Source: Chitinophagales bacterium (GTDB lineage Bacteria; Bacteroidota; Bacteroidia; Chitinophagales; Chitinophagaceae). Taken from it: a DNA stretch of 64,000 bases. Numbering within the stretch: the stretch's first letter is position 1; every line of letters starts with the position of its first letter. Of the stretch, positions 54,901-63,109 are shown one piece after another. A program made the position numbers and the translations under genes. Under the pieces are notes generated by a model. That model was not told where the DNA came from, ran no database searches, and worked only from the letters and a program-made list of their open reading frames with translations. The DNA lies in assembly GCA_020636505.1 (NCBI GenBank), contig JACJXR010000006.1, positions 62,001 through 126,000 on the forward strand, written 5' to 3'.

Positions 54901-55801
54901 TGACTACGAAGTAGGTTTCAAACAATCGTTGAGTCAGAATGCGGCCATTACCATCAGTGGTTTCTATAAGGAGCGTAAAGACATGATACAGGCTCGTCCT
55001 TATCTATATGCATGGCCTACCACATACTATACATTCGGTAACAGAGACTTCTCTACAACAAAAGGTTTGATACTACACTACGATATGCGTAGAAAGAGAA
55101 ACCTTCGTATGGACATCTCTTATACTTTGCAGTATGCCAACGGTACAGGTTCAAGTGCAACATCGTCGATCGCAGGTTCTCCAAGTGCACCGGGTCTGTT
55201 GTCAGGATTCATCAGTGCAGGTTTGCCGAATATCCGTACAACATTCCCATTGAACATCGATACAAGACACTTGATCGTTGCTACATTGGATTACAGGTTT
55301 GCCAACGGTAAAGGTCCTGTTGTTGCAGATAAGCACATCTTGCAAAATGCAGGTGCCAACTTGATCATCAGAACAAGAAGTGGTGAGCCGTATACCAAAT
55401 ACACTCAACCAACTCCGATAGCAAATACCATCAGTGGTCAGGTTAACGGTTCTCGTTTGGCTTGGCACTACATGCTTGACTTGAAAGTAGACAAGAACTT
55501 CATGTTGAAATTCGGAAAGGATAACATGGATGGTGATATAACAAAACCAAGAAGACGTTATGCGGTTAATGCGTTTGTGTTGATAACAAACCTTCTGAAT
55601 ACAAAAGACATCCTTGGTGTGAACGGATATACAGGTAGAGCAGATGACAACGGTTATTTGGCCTCTCCTCAGGGTATCCAGAACATAAACAACCAGTTGG
55701 TACCACAGTCTTATTTGGACTTGTATACTGTGAGACAGATCAGTGGTGCAGGATACAACCTGCCTAGAAGAATCAACATAGGTCTTGGATTTAACTTTTA
55801 A
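51992..55801 (+). CDS. TonB-dependent outer-membrane receptor with CarboxypepD_reg-like domain
   Basis: The 1,269-residue protein has a signal peptide (to about 26, ending TTGALAQ), an N-terminal carboxypeptidase-regulatory-like domain (about 30-115, GKVVDNTGEPVINAVVQVI), a plug domain (about 120-240, with the YIVDGVQVYGS and GAIDQIQVMSSG signatures) and a very large beta-barrel ending in the terminal aromatic strand GLGFNF. It is larger than many receptors and resembles SusC in plan, but no SusD partner lies next to it. Instead it precedes a giant secreted protein and a PorV-like barrel. The substrate is unknown. ATG 52001 is an alternative start. Confidence 0.92.
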   Translation: MQDMTRLLRLLLVLLLSGITTGALAQGQSGEMIGKVVDNTGEPVINAVVQVIQGGIVKNGTVTDFDGNYIIKPLSPGRYDLKVSYINFKEDITSGVIISPDKKTEVNVKLQPKDNTLEEVVIKEYKVPLIDKYSVVATKTSEEIEAMPTRNTTTVASTAPGVYSQGDGGGLSIGGARGDGTLYIVDGVQVYGSRGINLSQGAIDQIQVMSSGISAKYGDAIGGVVTITTKGVSDRLRGGVLLERSVDGYGHNLFNFNLSGPLLSQKVDSLTRKPVLGFFLSGDVWYDQDRSPEYQGVYLLKDEVLADIRQNPLFAVPNQTGTPVFRYKSEQVTAKDLYMTKRRPNAAVFEGRLNGRLDFQLAEDLNLNIGGSFNYGKSNAYSTAWSLFSPNDIAVSRSYTGRGFVRLQQSFKKKTAPLVGEDGQEIPEVKPLISNAFYTLQVDYQREYVNSEHEQHGRNLFNYGYVGKFNTEYTEIYAPGRDSLTGQFGTRLLLDRFPVATTFQRSDLNPVLANYTTQYYNLIGDNLPQRIDDIRFANAMTNGQMPQSIYGLYTSVGQSNTGFNYAGVTQYGVSVDASFDLQPGKTRHSIEFGLYYQQRTETGYSIGAANTNGGLWQYMRLLTNRHITLDRDNPIFIIDGKQYTADQLDGLSGISFSPYDTIYYNRKSIDADQSTFDKNLRSKLGLSATDYINIDGLDPSTFSVDMFSADELLNSGNPYVGYRGYDYKGNKVKGQVNFNDFFTKKDENGNYTRDIGAFRPNYMAGYILDKFQFKDIFFNIGLRVERFDANTKVLKDPYSLYEVNTVADAQSIGKVKNNFTEGGVTPSNIGSDYVVYVNNNESSSPAVIGYRNGDDWYDPYGRVVLDPTSLKQYSGGRDPQPYLVNNDVRITDSNFNPNSSFTDYKPQINVMPRIAFNFPISDVALFYAHYDVLVQRPKSGVITTPADYYFMTANPGGFVNNPDLKPEKMFDYEVGFKQSLSQNAAITISGFYKERKDMIQARPYLYAWPTTYYTFGNRDFSTTKGLILHYDMRRKRNLRMDISYTLQYANGTGSSATSSIAGSPSAPGLLSGFISAGLPNIRTTFPLNIDTRHLIVATLDYRFANGKGPVVADKHILQNAGANLIIRTRSGEPYTKYTQPTPIANTISGQVNGSRLAWHYMLDLKVDKNFMLKFGKDNMDGDITKPRRRYAVNAFVLITNLLNTKDILGVNGYTGRADDNGYLASPQGIQNINNQLVPQSYLDLYTVRQISGAGYNLPRRINIGLGFNF

Positions 55802-55840
55802 TTGAATAAGATATTTTAACAGAAATAACTTTATCAAGTT

Positions 55841-58800
55841 ATGATACCGAAAATGTATAATAAGATTGTAACAGTGTTGTTGGTAGTGGCGGCATCTGCA
55901 TTTACCATGCAGGCCACCGCAAGACCAAACGAGAAAACGAGCCTACGCCCTGCGAAAAAAGGTGGTTTGCAAAAAACCACGGCATCGTGTAAGCCTGCGG
56001 AATCATCCATCGACCTTGACATCAACAACGTTAGGGCCAGATTGATGACCGGTGGTGACATGTGGTGGGATAACGGTACTTCAGAAGCCAGATATGAGAT
56101 CCCAAAAGGTTCGAGAAAGAACTCTTTGTTTGCAGGTTCTGTATGGATAGGTGGTAGAGATGAGCAAGATCAGCTCAAAGTGGCTGCTCAAACTTATCGT
56201 CAGGACGGTAACGACTACTGGCCGGGCCCATTGTCTCCTGCAACGGCTGACATTTCGGAAGCAGACTGCTCTCAGTGGGACCGCTTTTGGAAAGTGAACA
56301 GAGAGACCATCAACAAGTTCAGAGAGCTTGGCGATAAAGGTTCTGCAAAAGGAGATCCTGAGTATGAAGTAATATTCGAATGGCCGGGTAAAGGATATCA
56401 GAGTGCAAAGGGTCGTAACCAATCTACCCTTAGCCTTTACGAAGGACAAGATTACGCTCCTTTCGTGGATGTTGATAACAACGGTATATATGATCCTGAA
56501 GCAGGTGACTATCCGGATATATTGGGTGACCAATTCGTATGGTGGGTATTCAATGACAAGGGTAACGTTAAGCAACAATCCCAAACAGAAGGTATCGGTA
56601 TAGAAGTTCAGGCAAGTGCATTCGCATACTCTACCAAAGACTTCTTGAACGATGCGACATTCTACAACTTCAGGTTGATCAACAGAGGTAGCTTGAGACT
56701 TGACAGTACTTACATAGCCACTTGGACTGATGCCGATCTTGGATATTATAGAGATGACTATATCGGTTGTGATACTGCACGTGGTTTGGGTATACTATAT
56801 AATGGTAGAAGTGTTGATGGTGACGGTCAAGTAAACAGCTATGGTGAAGATGTTCCAATGGTGGGTGTCGATTTCTTCAAAGGACCTCTTAGAAGGACTG
56901 AAGTAAACGGCCAAACCGTAATAGAGGAGTTGGGTATGGAAGCCTTCACTTATTACAATAACGATAACACAGTAGTAGGTAACCCGAGAAACGGTACTGA
57001 GATATATAACTACATGACCGGTTCCATCAGAAACGGTCAGCGTTTCAGTAACGATTTCAAAGGTGCAAACATCACATCAGTGGCATACGGTGAAGGCCCG
57101 CTTGTAAGCGCGGTATTCCCGGGAGACCCTGCAAATAAATCAGAATGGTCTGAGTGTGTGTGTAACAACCCGGTAGGTGACCGTAGGTTTATTCACTCAT
57201 CAGGTCCTTTCAAATTGGAGCCGGGTGTTGAGAATGACATCACGATAGGTGCCGTATGGGTATCCAGCGTCGGAGGTTGTCCTAATACTTCTTTCGGTAA
57301 GATCAGAGTAGCGGATGACTTGGCACAAGATCTATTCAACAACAACTTCCAGACAATTGAAGGTCCGGAAGCTCCGAGACTTGTTATCAGAGAATTGAAC
57401 AGAAAACTTGTTTGCTATTTGATCAATGACTCAATAAGTAACAACTTCCGTGAGCAATTCGGTGACACAGGTGTAGGTCAGAAGTTCAGAGTGGCATCTC
57501 CGAAAGCGGTTAAGTTGTCAAACGACTCATTGTACAAGTTCGAAGGTTATAGGGTGTTCCAATTGAAAAACAGATTTGTGACTCCTGCGGACATCTTCAA
57601 CGACCAAGGTGAAGTGAATACCACTCTTGCTGCAGAAGTATTCCAGTGTGACGTGAAAAACGGTATCACAAGGATTATCAATTACAACAGAGAAACAGAG
57701 ATAAGCACCAACACTTGGGTGCCTGTAATAAAAGTGAACGGAGCTGACAGTGGTATCCGCCACAGCTTCGAATTGACCATCGATCAGTTTGCTCAAGGTG
57801 AGGATAAGCGTTTTGTGAACTACAAGAACTACTATTTTGTAGCTGTTGCATATGCGCATAACAACTTTGCTGAGTTCAATTACGGTAAAGCGGATTCCAC
57901 ACAAGACCAAGCATATCTTGAAAGCTTGAAAAGTGCAGGTGGGGCTCCTATAGACGTTGTTTCCGCTACTCCTAACCCTGCCAATGGCGATATGGGTACT
58001 GTATTGAATGCAGAGTACGGTGACGGTGTTATCATCAAGCGTATAGAAGGTAGAGGTAACGGTGGAAACTTGCTTGAATTGAGCGATGCATCTGAAATGG
58101 AAGCATTGAATGGTGTACCGGGTATAAACGGCGGTACTGTTCACCAAGCCATATACCCAACATATAAAAAAGGAAAAGGTCCTATTGCAGTTAAAGTGAT
58201 AGACCCTGTGAAATTGGTAGGTGCAGATTGGGAACTTTATATATATGGTGGACAAGATTCAGTTTCTCGTACACAAATTTCTCTTCGTGCCGATTCAAGC
58301 ACATGGAAACTTGTAAACAAATCAACGGGTACAACGATATACAGCGAATCTTCTGATATCAATACGCTGAACGAGCAAATAATAGAGCAATACGGTTTCT
58401 CTGTTGCTGTTAAGCAAGTGAAGCGTCCTAGTGAGAACCAAGTAGAAGAGAACAACGGTTTGATCACATCGGATATCACTTTCGAAGATGCATCCAATCC
58501 ATGGTTGTCGGGTGTGCCTGATGGTGAGAACCAAGCATACAACAACTGGATAAGAAGTGGGCGTTCAAGTGACGACGATACATTGTGTGATTGGAACGAC
58601 CGCAGATTGGATACAGTAGATCAGGTATATGAGAAGTTGTTGGACAACTACTCATCCACAAAAGGTACTTGGGCTCCTTACGGCCTTACTGCCGATGAGA
58701 ACCGCGCAAGATGTGGATTCGGTGTATCTGCCAAAACCAACTCAACAGGTATCAAAGACATACCGAGTGTTGATGTGATCATCACTCCTGATAGAACTAA

Positions 58801-59794
58801 ATGGACAAGATGTCTTGTATTGGAAATGCAAGAAGACGAGTCATTGGTTGGTGGTGTACAGAAGTTCGACATTAAGAGACACGCCAGCTGGAATGGTGAT
58901 ATAGATGCAGACGGGCGTCCTATCTACTCAACTGTAGCAGGTGACACAGGTTACTCTTGGTTCCCGGGTTATGCCATCAACAGTGAAACAGGTGAGCGTT
59001 TGAACATGTTCTTCGGTGAGGATACTTGGTTGAAAGCACATAACGGTGACGATATGTTGTGGAACCCGACTTCTACTGCATTCTCTTCATCCACAGGTAC
59101 AAACGTTAACATCATCTACGGTGGTAAACACTATATATATGTTCAGAACGTGAGGTATGACTCTTGTCGCACCTTCATTGAAGACATCAATAGTGGTGGT
59201 ATTAAAGCCCAGTTGCGTTTCAACAACTTCGCTTATGTTGGTGTTCCATTGTTGAACCCATTGGTTGAGAGCCGCTTCAAGCCACTTAAAGACGGTATGG
59301 TGCCTTCTAAAGTGAGAATCAGAATTAAGATTGCTCGTCCTTATGCGAGATACTATACCAACTTCAACAACAACACTGCGTTGAAGAATGGTGGTTTCCC
59401 ATTGTACGAGTTCAGCACCAAGGATATGTCTCCTACCAAATTGGCTGACAATGGCAACGCGGATAAAGATGCATTGCTTGACAGAATACATGCTGTGCCT
59501 AACCCATACTACGGTTATACAGGTTACGAGTTGAACAGGTATGATACTAGGGTTAAGATCATCAACCTACCTGCCAAAGCAACTGTTAGCATCTACTCAT
59601 TGGATGGTTCGTTGATACGCAGACTGGAGAAAGATGATGCCAACGTATCATTCATCGATTGGGATATCAGAAACTCTAAGAGCTTGCCTATTGCGAGTGG
59701 TATGTATCTGATACATGTGAATGCAGATGGAATAGGTGAAAAAGTAATTCGTTGGTTTGGTGCAATGCGCCCGATAGACGTGACAAACTATTAA
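55841..59794 (+). CDS. Large secreted protein with T9SS/FlgD-like C-terminal domain
   Basis: The 1,317-residue protein has a signal peptide (to about 27) and a large Asn/Gly-rich body without a recognised catalytic motif. Calcium-type DVDNNGIYDPEAGDY near 206 and DGDGQVNSYGED near 326 may be metal-binding loops. The C terminus (about 1218-1317) has the PNP start of a sorting domain (HAVPNPYYGY) and ends in KVIRWFGAMRPIDVTNY, about 12 residues longer than the usual T9SS type A end. It lies 39 bp after the receptor and is followed by a PorV-like gene, so it is probably a surface partner of both. The function is not known. Confidence 0.8.
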   Translation: MIPKMYNKIVTVLLVVAASAFTMQATARPNEKTSLRPAKKGGLQKTTASCKPAESSIDLDINNVRARLMTGGDMWWDNGTSEARYEIPKGSRKNSLFAGSVWIGGRDEQDQLKVAAQTYRQDGNDYWPGPLSPATADISEADCSQWDRFWKVNRETINKFRELGDKGSAKGDPEYEVIFEWPGKGYQSAKGRNQSTLSLYEGQDYAPFVDVDNNGIYDPEAGDYPDILGDQFVWWVFNDKGNVKQQSQTEGIGIEVQASAFAYSTKDFLNDATFYNFRLINRGSLRLDSTYIATWTDADLGYYRDDYIGCDTARGLGILYNGRSVDGDGQVNSYGEDVPMVGVDFFKGPLRRTEVNGQTVIEELGMEAFTYYNNDNTVVGNPRNGTEIYNYMTGSIRNGQRFSNDFKGANITSVAYGEGPLVSAVFPGDPANKSEWSECVCNNPVGDRRFIHSSGPFKLEPGVENDITIGAVWVSSVGGCPNTSFGKIRVADDLAQDLFNNNFQTIEGPEAPRLVIRELNRKLVCYLINDSISNNFREQFGDTGVGQKFRVASPKAVKLSNDSLYKFEGYRVFQLKNRFVTPADIFNDQGEVNTTLAAEVFQCDVKNGITRIINYNRETEISTNTWVPVIKVNGADSGIRHSFELTIDQFAQGEDKRFVNYKNYYFVAVAYAHNNFAEFNYGKADSTQDQAYLESLKSAGGAPIDVVSATPNPANGDMGTVLNAEYGDGVIIKRIEGRGNGGNLLELSDASEMEALNGVPGINGGTVHQAIYPTYKKGKGPIAVKVIDPVKLVGADWELYIYGGQDSVSRTQISLRADSSTWKLVNKSTGTTIYSESSDINTLNEQIIEQYGFSVAVKQVKRPSENQVEENNGLITSDITFEDASNPWLSGVPDGENQAYNNWIRSGRSSDDDTLCDWNDRRLDTVDQVYEKLLDNYSSTKGTWAPYGLTADENRARCGFGVSAKTNSTGIKDIPSVDVIITPDRTKWTRCLVLEMQEDESLVGGVQKFDIKRHASWNGDIDADGRPIYSTVAGDTGYSWFPGYAINSETGERLNMFFGEDTWLKAHNGDDMLWNPTSTAFSSSTGTNVNIIYGGKHYIYVQNVRYDSCRTFIEDINSGGIKAQLRFNNFAYVGVPLLNPLVESRFKPLKDGMVPSKVRIRIKIARPYARYYTNFNNNTALKNGGFPLYEFSTKDMSPTKLADNGNADKDALLDRIHAVPNPYYGYTGYELNRYDTRVKIINLPAKATVSIYSLDGSLIRRLEKDDANVSFIDWDIRNSKSLPIASGMYLIHVNADGIGEKVIRWFGAMRPIDVTNY

Positions 59795-59801
59795 TAATAA
59801 G

Positions 59802-59833
59802 TTCAGCTATCCCGCATGTGCGGGATAGCTGAA
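59802..59833. repeat. Perfect 15-bp inverted repeat between the secreted protein and the PorV-like gene
   Basis: Bases 59802-59816 are the exact reverse complement of 59819-59833, with only 2 nt between. No T run follows, so it is not a classical terminator. It could be an RNA stabiliser or processing site, or a protein-binding site. Confidence 0.6.
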
Positions 59834-59858
59834 AATCAATATTATATACTTACAGATT

Positions 59859-60962
59859 ATGAGAAAAATATTTACAGGATTTGCAGTTCTTGCAGTTGTG
59901 TTTTCAAGCACAACAGATGCTTTTGCAGGAAACAAAGACCGTATAGGCCAGGCCGGTGCCACTGAGTTGCTCATTAACCCATGGGGGCGCAGTACAGGTT
60001 TGTTTGGTATGAATACTTCTTTTGTAAAAGGTTTGGATGCGATGAAGACGAATATAGCCGGCTTGTCGTTTGTGGAGCAGACCGAGGTAGGTGTGTCTCA
60101 TTCTATGTATCTAAGCGGATCAGGTATCGGCATCAACAATTTGGGCTTTGCTCAAAAAGTTGGTAAGCTGGGTGTGATAGGTGCCAACATCATGGCTATG
60201 AGCTTCGGCGAAATAGATATTACAGACTACAACAACCCTGAGGGTGGTGTCGGAACATATACTCCACAGTTTTTCAATGTGCAGGTAGGTTTCGCAAAAG
60301 AATTCTCAAACAGTATACATGCGGGTGTGGGTGCCACATTCGTGTCTGAGCAGATATCCAACGTAAAAGCGAGTGGTTCTGTTTTTGAAGCAGGTATACA
60401 ATATCGTACAGGTAAGCGCAATAACTTCCACTTCGGTCTTACATTGCGCAATATCGGTACAGGTATGAGGTTCAGTGGTAGCGGTTTTTCAATCAACAGT
60501 GAAGCTCAGTACGATGCGACATACTCATTGAACAGACAAACACCTACAGAGACTTTCGAGATGCCTACATACTTGAACATAGGTGTGTCTTACGATTTTT
60601 ATCTTGACGAGAACAAAGGTGTAAAACCTGAAGATGAGCAAAGTGCAGAAGGATTCACTCCTCAACACCGTGCAACTGTTTTGGGTAACTTTACTTCAAA
60701 CTCATTCAACAACGACTATTTGGGTGCAGGTGTTGAATATGCTTTCAAAGAGATGTTCATGGTACGTGCAGCATACAGATACGAAAGCAAGATCGGTAAC
60801 AAAGACCTGAGCACTACTTTCTATACAGGACTTAGTGCGGGTGCAACCGTTCAATACAAAGTGAACGAGACAGGCCCTACTTTGGCACTTGATTACTCTT
60901 TCAGGCCAACACGTAGACCTGCCAACGGCGTACACGTTATTACGCTACGTCTTATGCGATAA
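59859..60962 (+). CDS. PorV/PorQ-family outer-membrane barrel protein
   Basis: The 367-residue protein has a signal peptide (to about 24, ending TDAFA), the GQAGATELLINPWGRSTG segment near 30 that is the hallmark of the PorV/PorQ family, and amphipathic strands with a terminal LRLMR. PorV shuttles T9SS cargo from the SprA channel to the attachment complex. This copy is a paralogue rather than the canonical porV, judging from its linkage to a receptor and a secreted protein. It probably serves the 1,317-residue protein. greA follows after a hairpin. Confidence 0.85.
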   Translation: MRKIFTGFAVLAVVFSSTTDAFAGNKDRIGQAGATELLINPWGRSTGLFGMNTSFVKGLDAMKTNIAGLSFVEQTEVGVSHSMYLSGSGIGINNLGFAQKVGKLGVIGANIMAMSFGEIDITDYNNPEGGVGTYTPQFFNVQVGFAKEFSNSIHAGVGATFVSEQISNVKASGSVFEAGIQYRTGKRNNFHFGLTLRNIGTGMRFSGSGFSINSEAQYDATYSLNRQTPTETFEMPTYLNIGVSYDFYLDENKGVKPEDEQSAEGFTPQHRATVLGNFTSNSFNNDYLGAGVEYAFKEMFMVRAAYRYESKIGNKDLSTTFYTGLSAGATVQYKVNETGPTLALDYSFRPTRRPANGVHVITLRLMR

Positions 60963-60973
60963 TAAAAAAATTG

Positions 60974-60981
60974 TACTTTTG
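60974..60981 (+). promoter_or_regulatory. -7 promoter box of greA
   Basis: TACTTTTG is an exact TAnnTTTG match. The predicted start near 60986 coincides with the first base of the hairpin that follows. Confidence 0.6.
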
Positions 60982-60985
60982 TACG

Positions 60986-61023
60986 GCAACGCTTCTGTTA
61001 TATAAACAGGGGCGTTGCTTTTT
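60986..61023 (+). terminator. Hairpin with T run in the greA leader
   Basis: GCAACGC (60986-60992) pairs with GCGTTGC (61012-61018), then two G-T pairs and CTGTT with AACAG extend it to about 14 bp, followed by TTTTT. It ends transcription of the upstream PorV-like gene and, because it lies after a greA promoter, may also attenuate greA. Confidence 0.8.
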
Positions 61024-61045
61024 ACGTAATAAATAACACTGTTTT

Positions 61046-61519
61046 ATGGCTGATTTGAATTATGTAACCAAAGAAACTTTGGAGCAAATGAGGGCAGAGC
61101 TGAACAAGCTCAAGACCACAGGTAGGGCCGAGATAGCGAGGCAAATCGCCGAAGCGAGAGAGAAGGGCGATCTTAAAGAGAATGCCGAATACGATGCGGC
61201 CAAAGAAGCACAAGGTCACCATGAAGCCAAGGTGGCACAGTTGGAGAATGCCGTTGCAACGGCAAGAGTTATAGATGAGAAAAACCTTGACTTGAGCAAG
61301 GTGTCCATATTGTGTAAGGTGACTGTTTTGAACCTTACCACCAAAAAGTCGATGGAGTATCAGATAGTATCCGAACAGGAGGCCGACCTGAAGGCTAAGA
61401 AAATATCTGTTACATCGCCTATTGGTAAAGGACTGTTGGGCAAAAAGGTTGGTGATGAAGTTGAGGTATCTGTACCTAGTGGCGTAATCAAACTTAAGAT
61501 CGAGAATATTTCAGTATAA
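61046..61519 (+). CDS. greA: Transcription elongation factor GreA
   Basis: GreA rescues backtracked RNA polymerase by stimulating cleavage of the nascent RNA. The 157-residue protein has the N-terminal coiled coil (about 8-75; IAEAREKGDLKENAEYDAAKE, with the catalytic acidic tip near 42-45) and the C-terminal FKBP-like domain with SPIGKGLLGKKVGDEVEV near 124. Length is typical. It is followed 7 bp later by a HIT protein gene, probably in one operon. A hairpin in its leader suggests regulated expression. Confidence 0.97.
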   Translation: MADLNYVTKETLEQMRAELNKLKTTGRAEIARQIAEAREKGDLKENAEYDAAKEAQGHHEAKVAQLENAVATARVIDEKNLDLSKVSILCKVTVLNLTTKKSMEYQIVSEQEADLKAKKISVTSPIGKGLLGKKVGDEVEVSVPSGVIKLKIENISV

Positions 61520-61526
61520 TTACGGC

Positions 61527-61922
61527 ATGGCAAGCATATTCACCAAGATCATTTCAGGAGAAATACCTTCTTATAAAATTGCAGAGAATGATAAGTTTCT
61601 CGCGTTTTTGGACATTTTCCCGCTAGTGAAGGGGCATGTGCTTGTCGTTCCCAAACACGAAGTGGATAAGGCTTTCGATCTTCCTGACGAATTGTTGGCA
61701 GAGTGGATGGTGTTTGCCAAGCCCATAGCCAAAGCAATCGAGAAGTCTTTCCACTGTAACAGGTGCGGTGTAAGTATTGTGGGTATAGAAGTACCACATG
61801 CGCACATGCACCTCATTCCCATCAACAGTGCTGATGACCTCAACTTCACCCGCAGTAAGATATCTTTGTCGGAAGAGGAGTTTAAAGAAGTACAGCACAC
61901 TATCTTAAGTAACTTAAGCTAA
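61527..61922 (+). CDS. HIT-family nucleotide hydrolase (HINT-like)
   Basis: HIT proteins hydrolyse nucleoside phosphoramidates or dinucleotides. The 131-residue protein has the family signature HAHMHLIPI with His91, His93 and His95 (the middle His is the nucleophile) and the N-terminal ASIFTKIISGEIPSYKIAEN. It lies 7 bp after greA. The substrate cannot be read from sequence. Its stop faces the ABM gene with a 2-bp gap. Confidence 0.94.
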   Translation: MASIFTKIISGEIPSYKIAENDKFLAFLDIFPLVKGHVLVVPKHEVDKAFDLPDELLAEWMVFAKPIAKAIEKSFHCNRCGVSIVGIEVPHAHMHLIPINSADDLNFTRSKISLSEEEFKEVQHTILSNLS

Positions 61923-61924
61923 TA

Positions 61925-62227
61925 TTATAGCGGCTCAATAACATCTTTTCGGATAACGCTCCATGCTTTGGGCTTATCTGCAAAGAGTTGTTTGGTTCTT
62001 GTCCAAGTGTCTTTGAACAGCTCTGAAAACCTATAATGGTCCAAGTGCTTTTCGCTATCCCATATGCTGTATGTGAAGAATATGCCCTTTTCATGGGCGT
62101 GTTGCCACAGCTCTAAATGTTGGCAACCATCAAAAGACCTGATACGTTGTTTCCTTTCGTTGAACAACTCGAGAAAATCATCGACCAGTTCTTCCTTAAA
62201 AGACATTTGCACTATCCGTACTATCAT
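61925..62227 (-). CDS. ABM-fold monooxygenase-like protein
   Basis: This is a 100-residue ferredoxin-like ABM domain (residues 2-90), with MIVRIVQMSFKEELVDDFLELF at the start and a HLDHYRFSEL segment near 68. ABM proteins range from quinone-forming monooxygenases to stress proteins, so the exact activity is unknown. The start overlaps the DUF62 3' end by 32 bp on the same strand, so translation is coupled to it. Confidence 0.85.
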   Translation of the reverse strand: MIVRIVQMSFKEELVDDFLELFNERKQRIRSFDGCQHLELWQHAHEKGIFFTYSIWDSEKHLDHYRFSELFKDTWTRTKQLFADKPKAWSVIRKDVIEPL

Positions 62228-63017
62228 TGAAGGTTATTTTGATGGTGTTGTAAATCAATTGTTGTTCTCTTAGCAACTTAAACCCAAACAAACTGGCTGC
62301 CTTACCACGATTGATGGCTATCTCCAAATAGCCCGTACTGTTGAAGCGGCACAGCTTTTGGCCCTCGTTCACATCATAGTAATGCTCGCTGATGTGGTTT
62401 ATTTCATCATCACGCATAAACCTAATGCTGAAAGAGCGTCCTTTGGCCACATCATCAAACTCTTGTTTGGTAATGTTCAGTATTACATTCTCAAACCTAT
62501 CTATGTGTATTACTTGGCACTCTATCATATTGCCGGTGACTGTCGGTTTGGTATGCTTTGGTGCGTTTTTTATATCGTGTTTTTCATAGCCTGCATTTTC
62601 TATACCACCCTCGCTTATGGTTTCTATTGCGCTCGCTATTTCATCTGCCCAGTCTTTCGCTGAGTTGGACTTGTCCATTGTCTTGCACAACCATATGTTA
62701 GTGATATCGTCATTGAAGGCCATAGGCAAAACGCCATTGTCAGGAGCGAAAAAATAATGTCCGTCTTTTTCTGCTACTATCAAGTTGGGTTCTCGCTGAT
62801 GAAAAATATCGAACAGCACGATGTGATAAGTACCCTTTTCAAAACTTGGATGTGCAGATGCCAATAAGTAAGCGGCTTGCTGCATATGAAAAGGCTCTAT
62901 GTTATGAGCCACATCAATGAGCATTTTATTGGGCTGCCGTTGAGACAGAATGCCTTTTACGGATGCCAATGATGCATCCTGCATTCCGAGGTCCGATAAA
63001 ATAGTAATGCAGCCCAT
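62196..63017 (-). CDS. DUF62-family SAM hydrolase/halogenase-like protein (divergent)
   Basis: DUF62 proteins split S-adenosylmethionine to adenosine and methionine with water, or use halide in fluorinase and chlorinase. The 273-residue protein has recognisable but degenerate motifs: LSDLGMQD near 7 (usually LTDFGxxD), IDVAHNIEP near 34, and APDNGVL near 90. The DPGVG-type motif expected between them reads FDIFHQREP near 69, and the NxFGN motif reads IDRFENVI near 173. Activity may therefore differ or be lost. It has its own promoter and is followed by the ABM gene. Confidence 0.8.
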   Translation of the reverse strand: MGCITILSDLGMQDASLASVKGILSQRQPNKMLIDVAHNIEPFHMQQAAYLLASAHPSFEKGTYHIVLFDIFHQREPNLIVAEKDGHYFFAPDNGVLPMAFNDDITNIWLCKTMDKSNSAKDWADEIASAIETISEGGIENAGYEKHDIKNAPKHTKPTVTGNMIECQVIHIDRFENVILNITKQEFDDVAKGRSFSIRFMRDDEINHISEHYYDVNEGQKLCRFNSTGYLEIAINRGKAASLFGFKLLREQQLIYNTIKITFNDSTDSANVF

Positions 63018-63025
63018 GTAGTAAA

Positions 63026-63033
63026 CAAAAGTA
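63026..63033 (-). promoter_or_regulatory. -7 promoter box of the DUF62-ABM unit
   Basis: Minus-strand TACTTTTG is an exact match, 8 nt before the ATG at 63017. Confidence 0.55.
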
Positions 63034-63079
63034 ATCGACTCAATTGATTAGTCCATAGCACAGATAATGAAATATTTTT

Positions 63080-63093
63080 AACGGTAAACCGTT
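63080..63093. promoter_or_regulatory. Palindrome at the start of the beta-helix lipoprotein transcript
   Basis: AACGGT-AA-ACCGTT is a perfect 6-2-6 inverted repeat. It overlaps a TATTTTTA box (63073-63080) and the likely transcription start of the next gene, so it may be an operator. Confidence 0.35.
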
Positions 63094-63109
63094 ATTATTG
63101 TACTCACGA

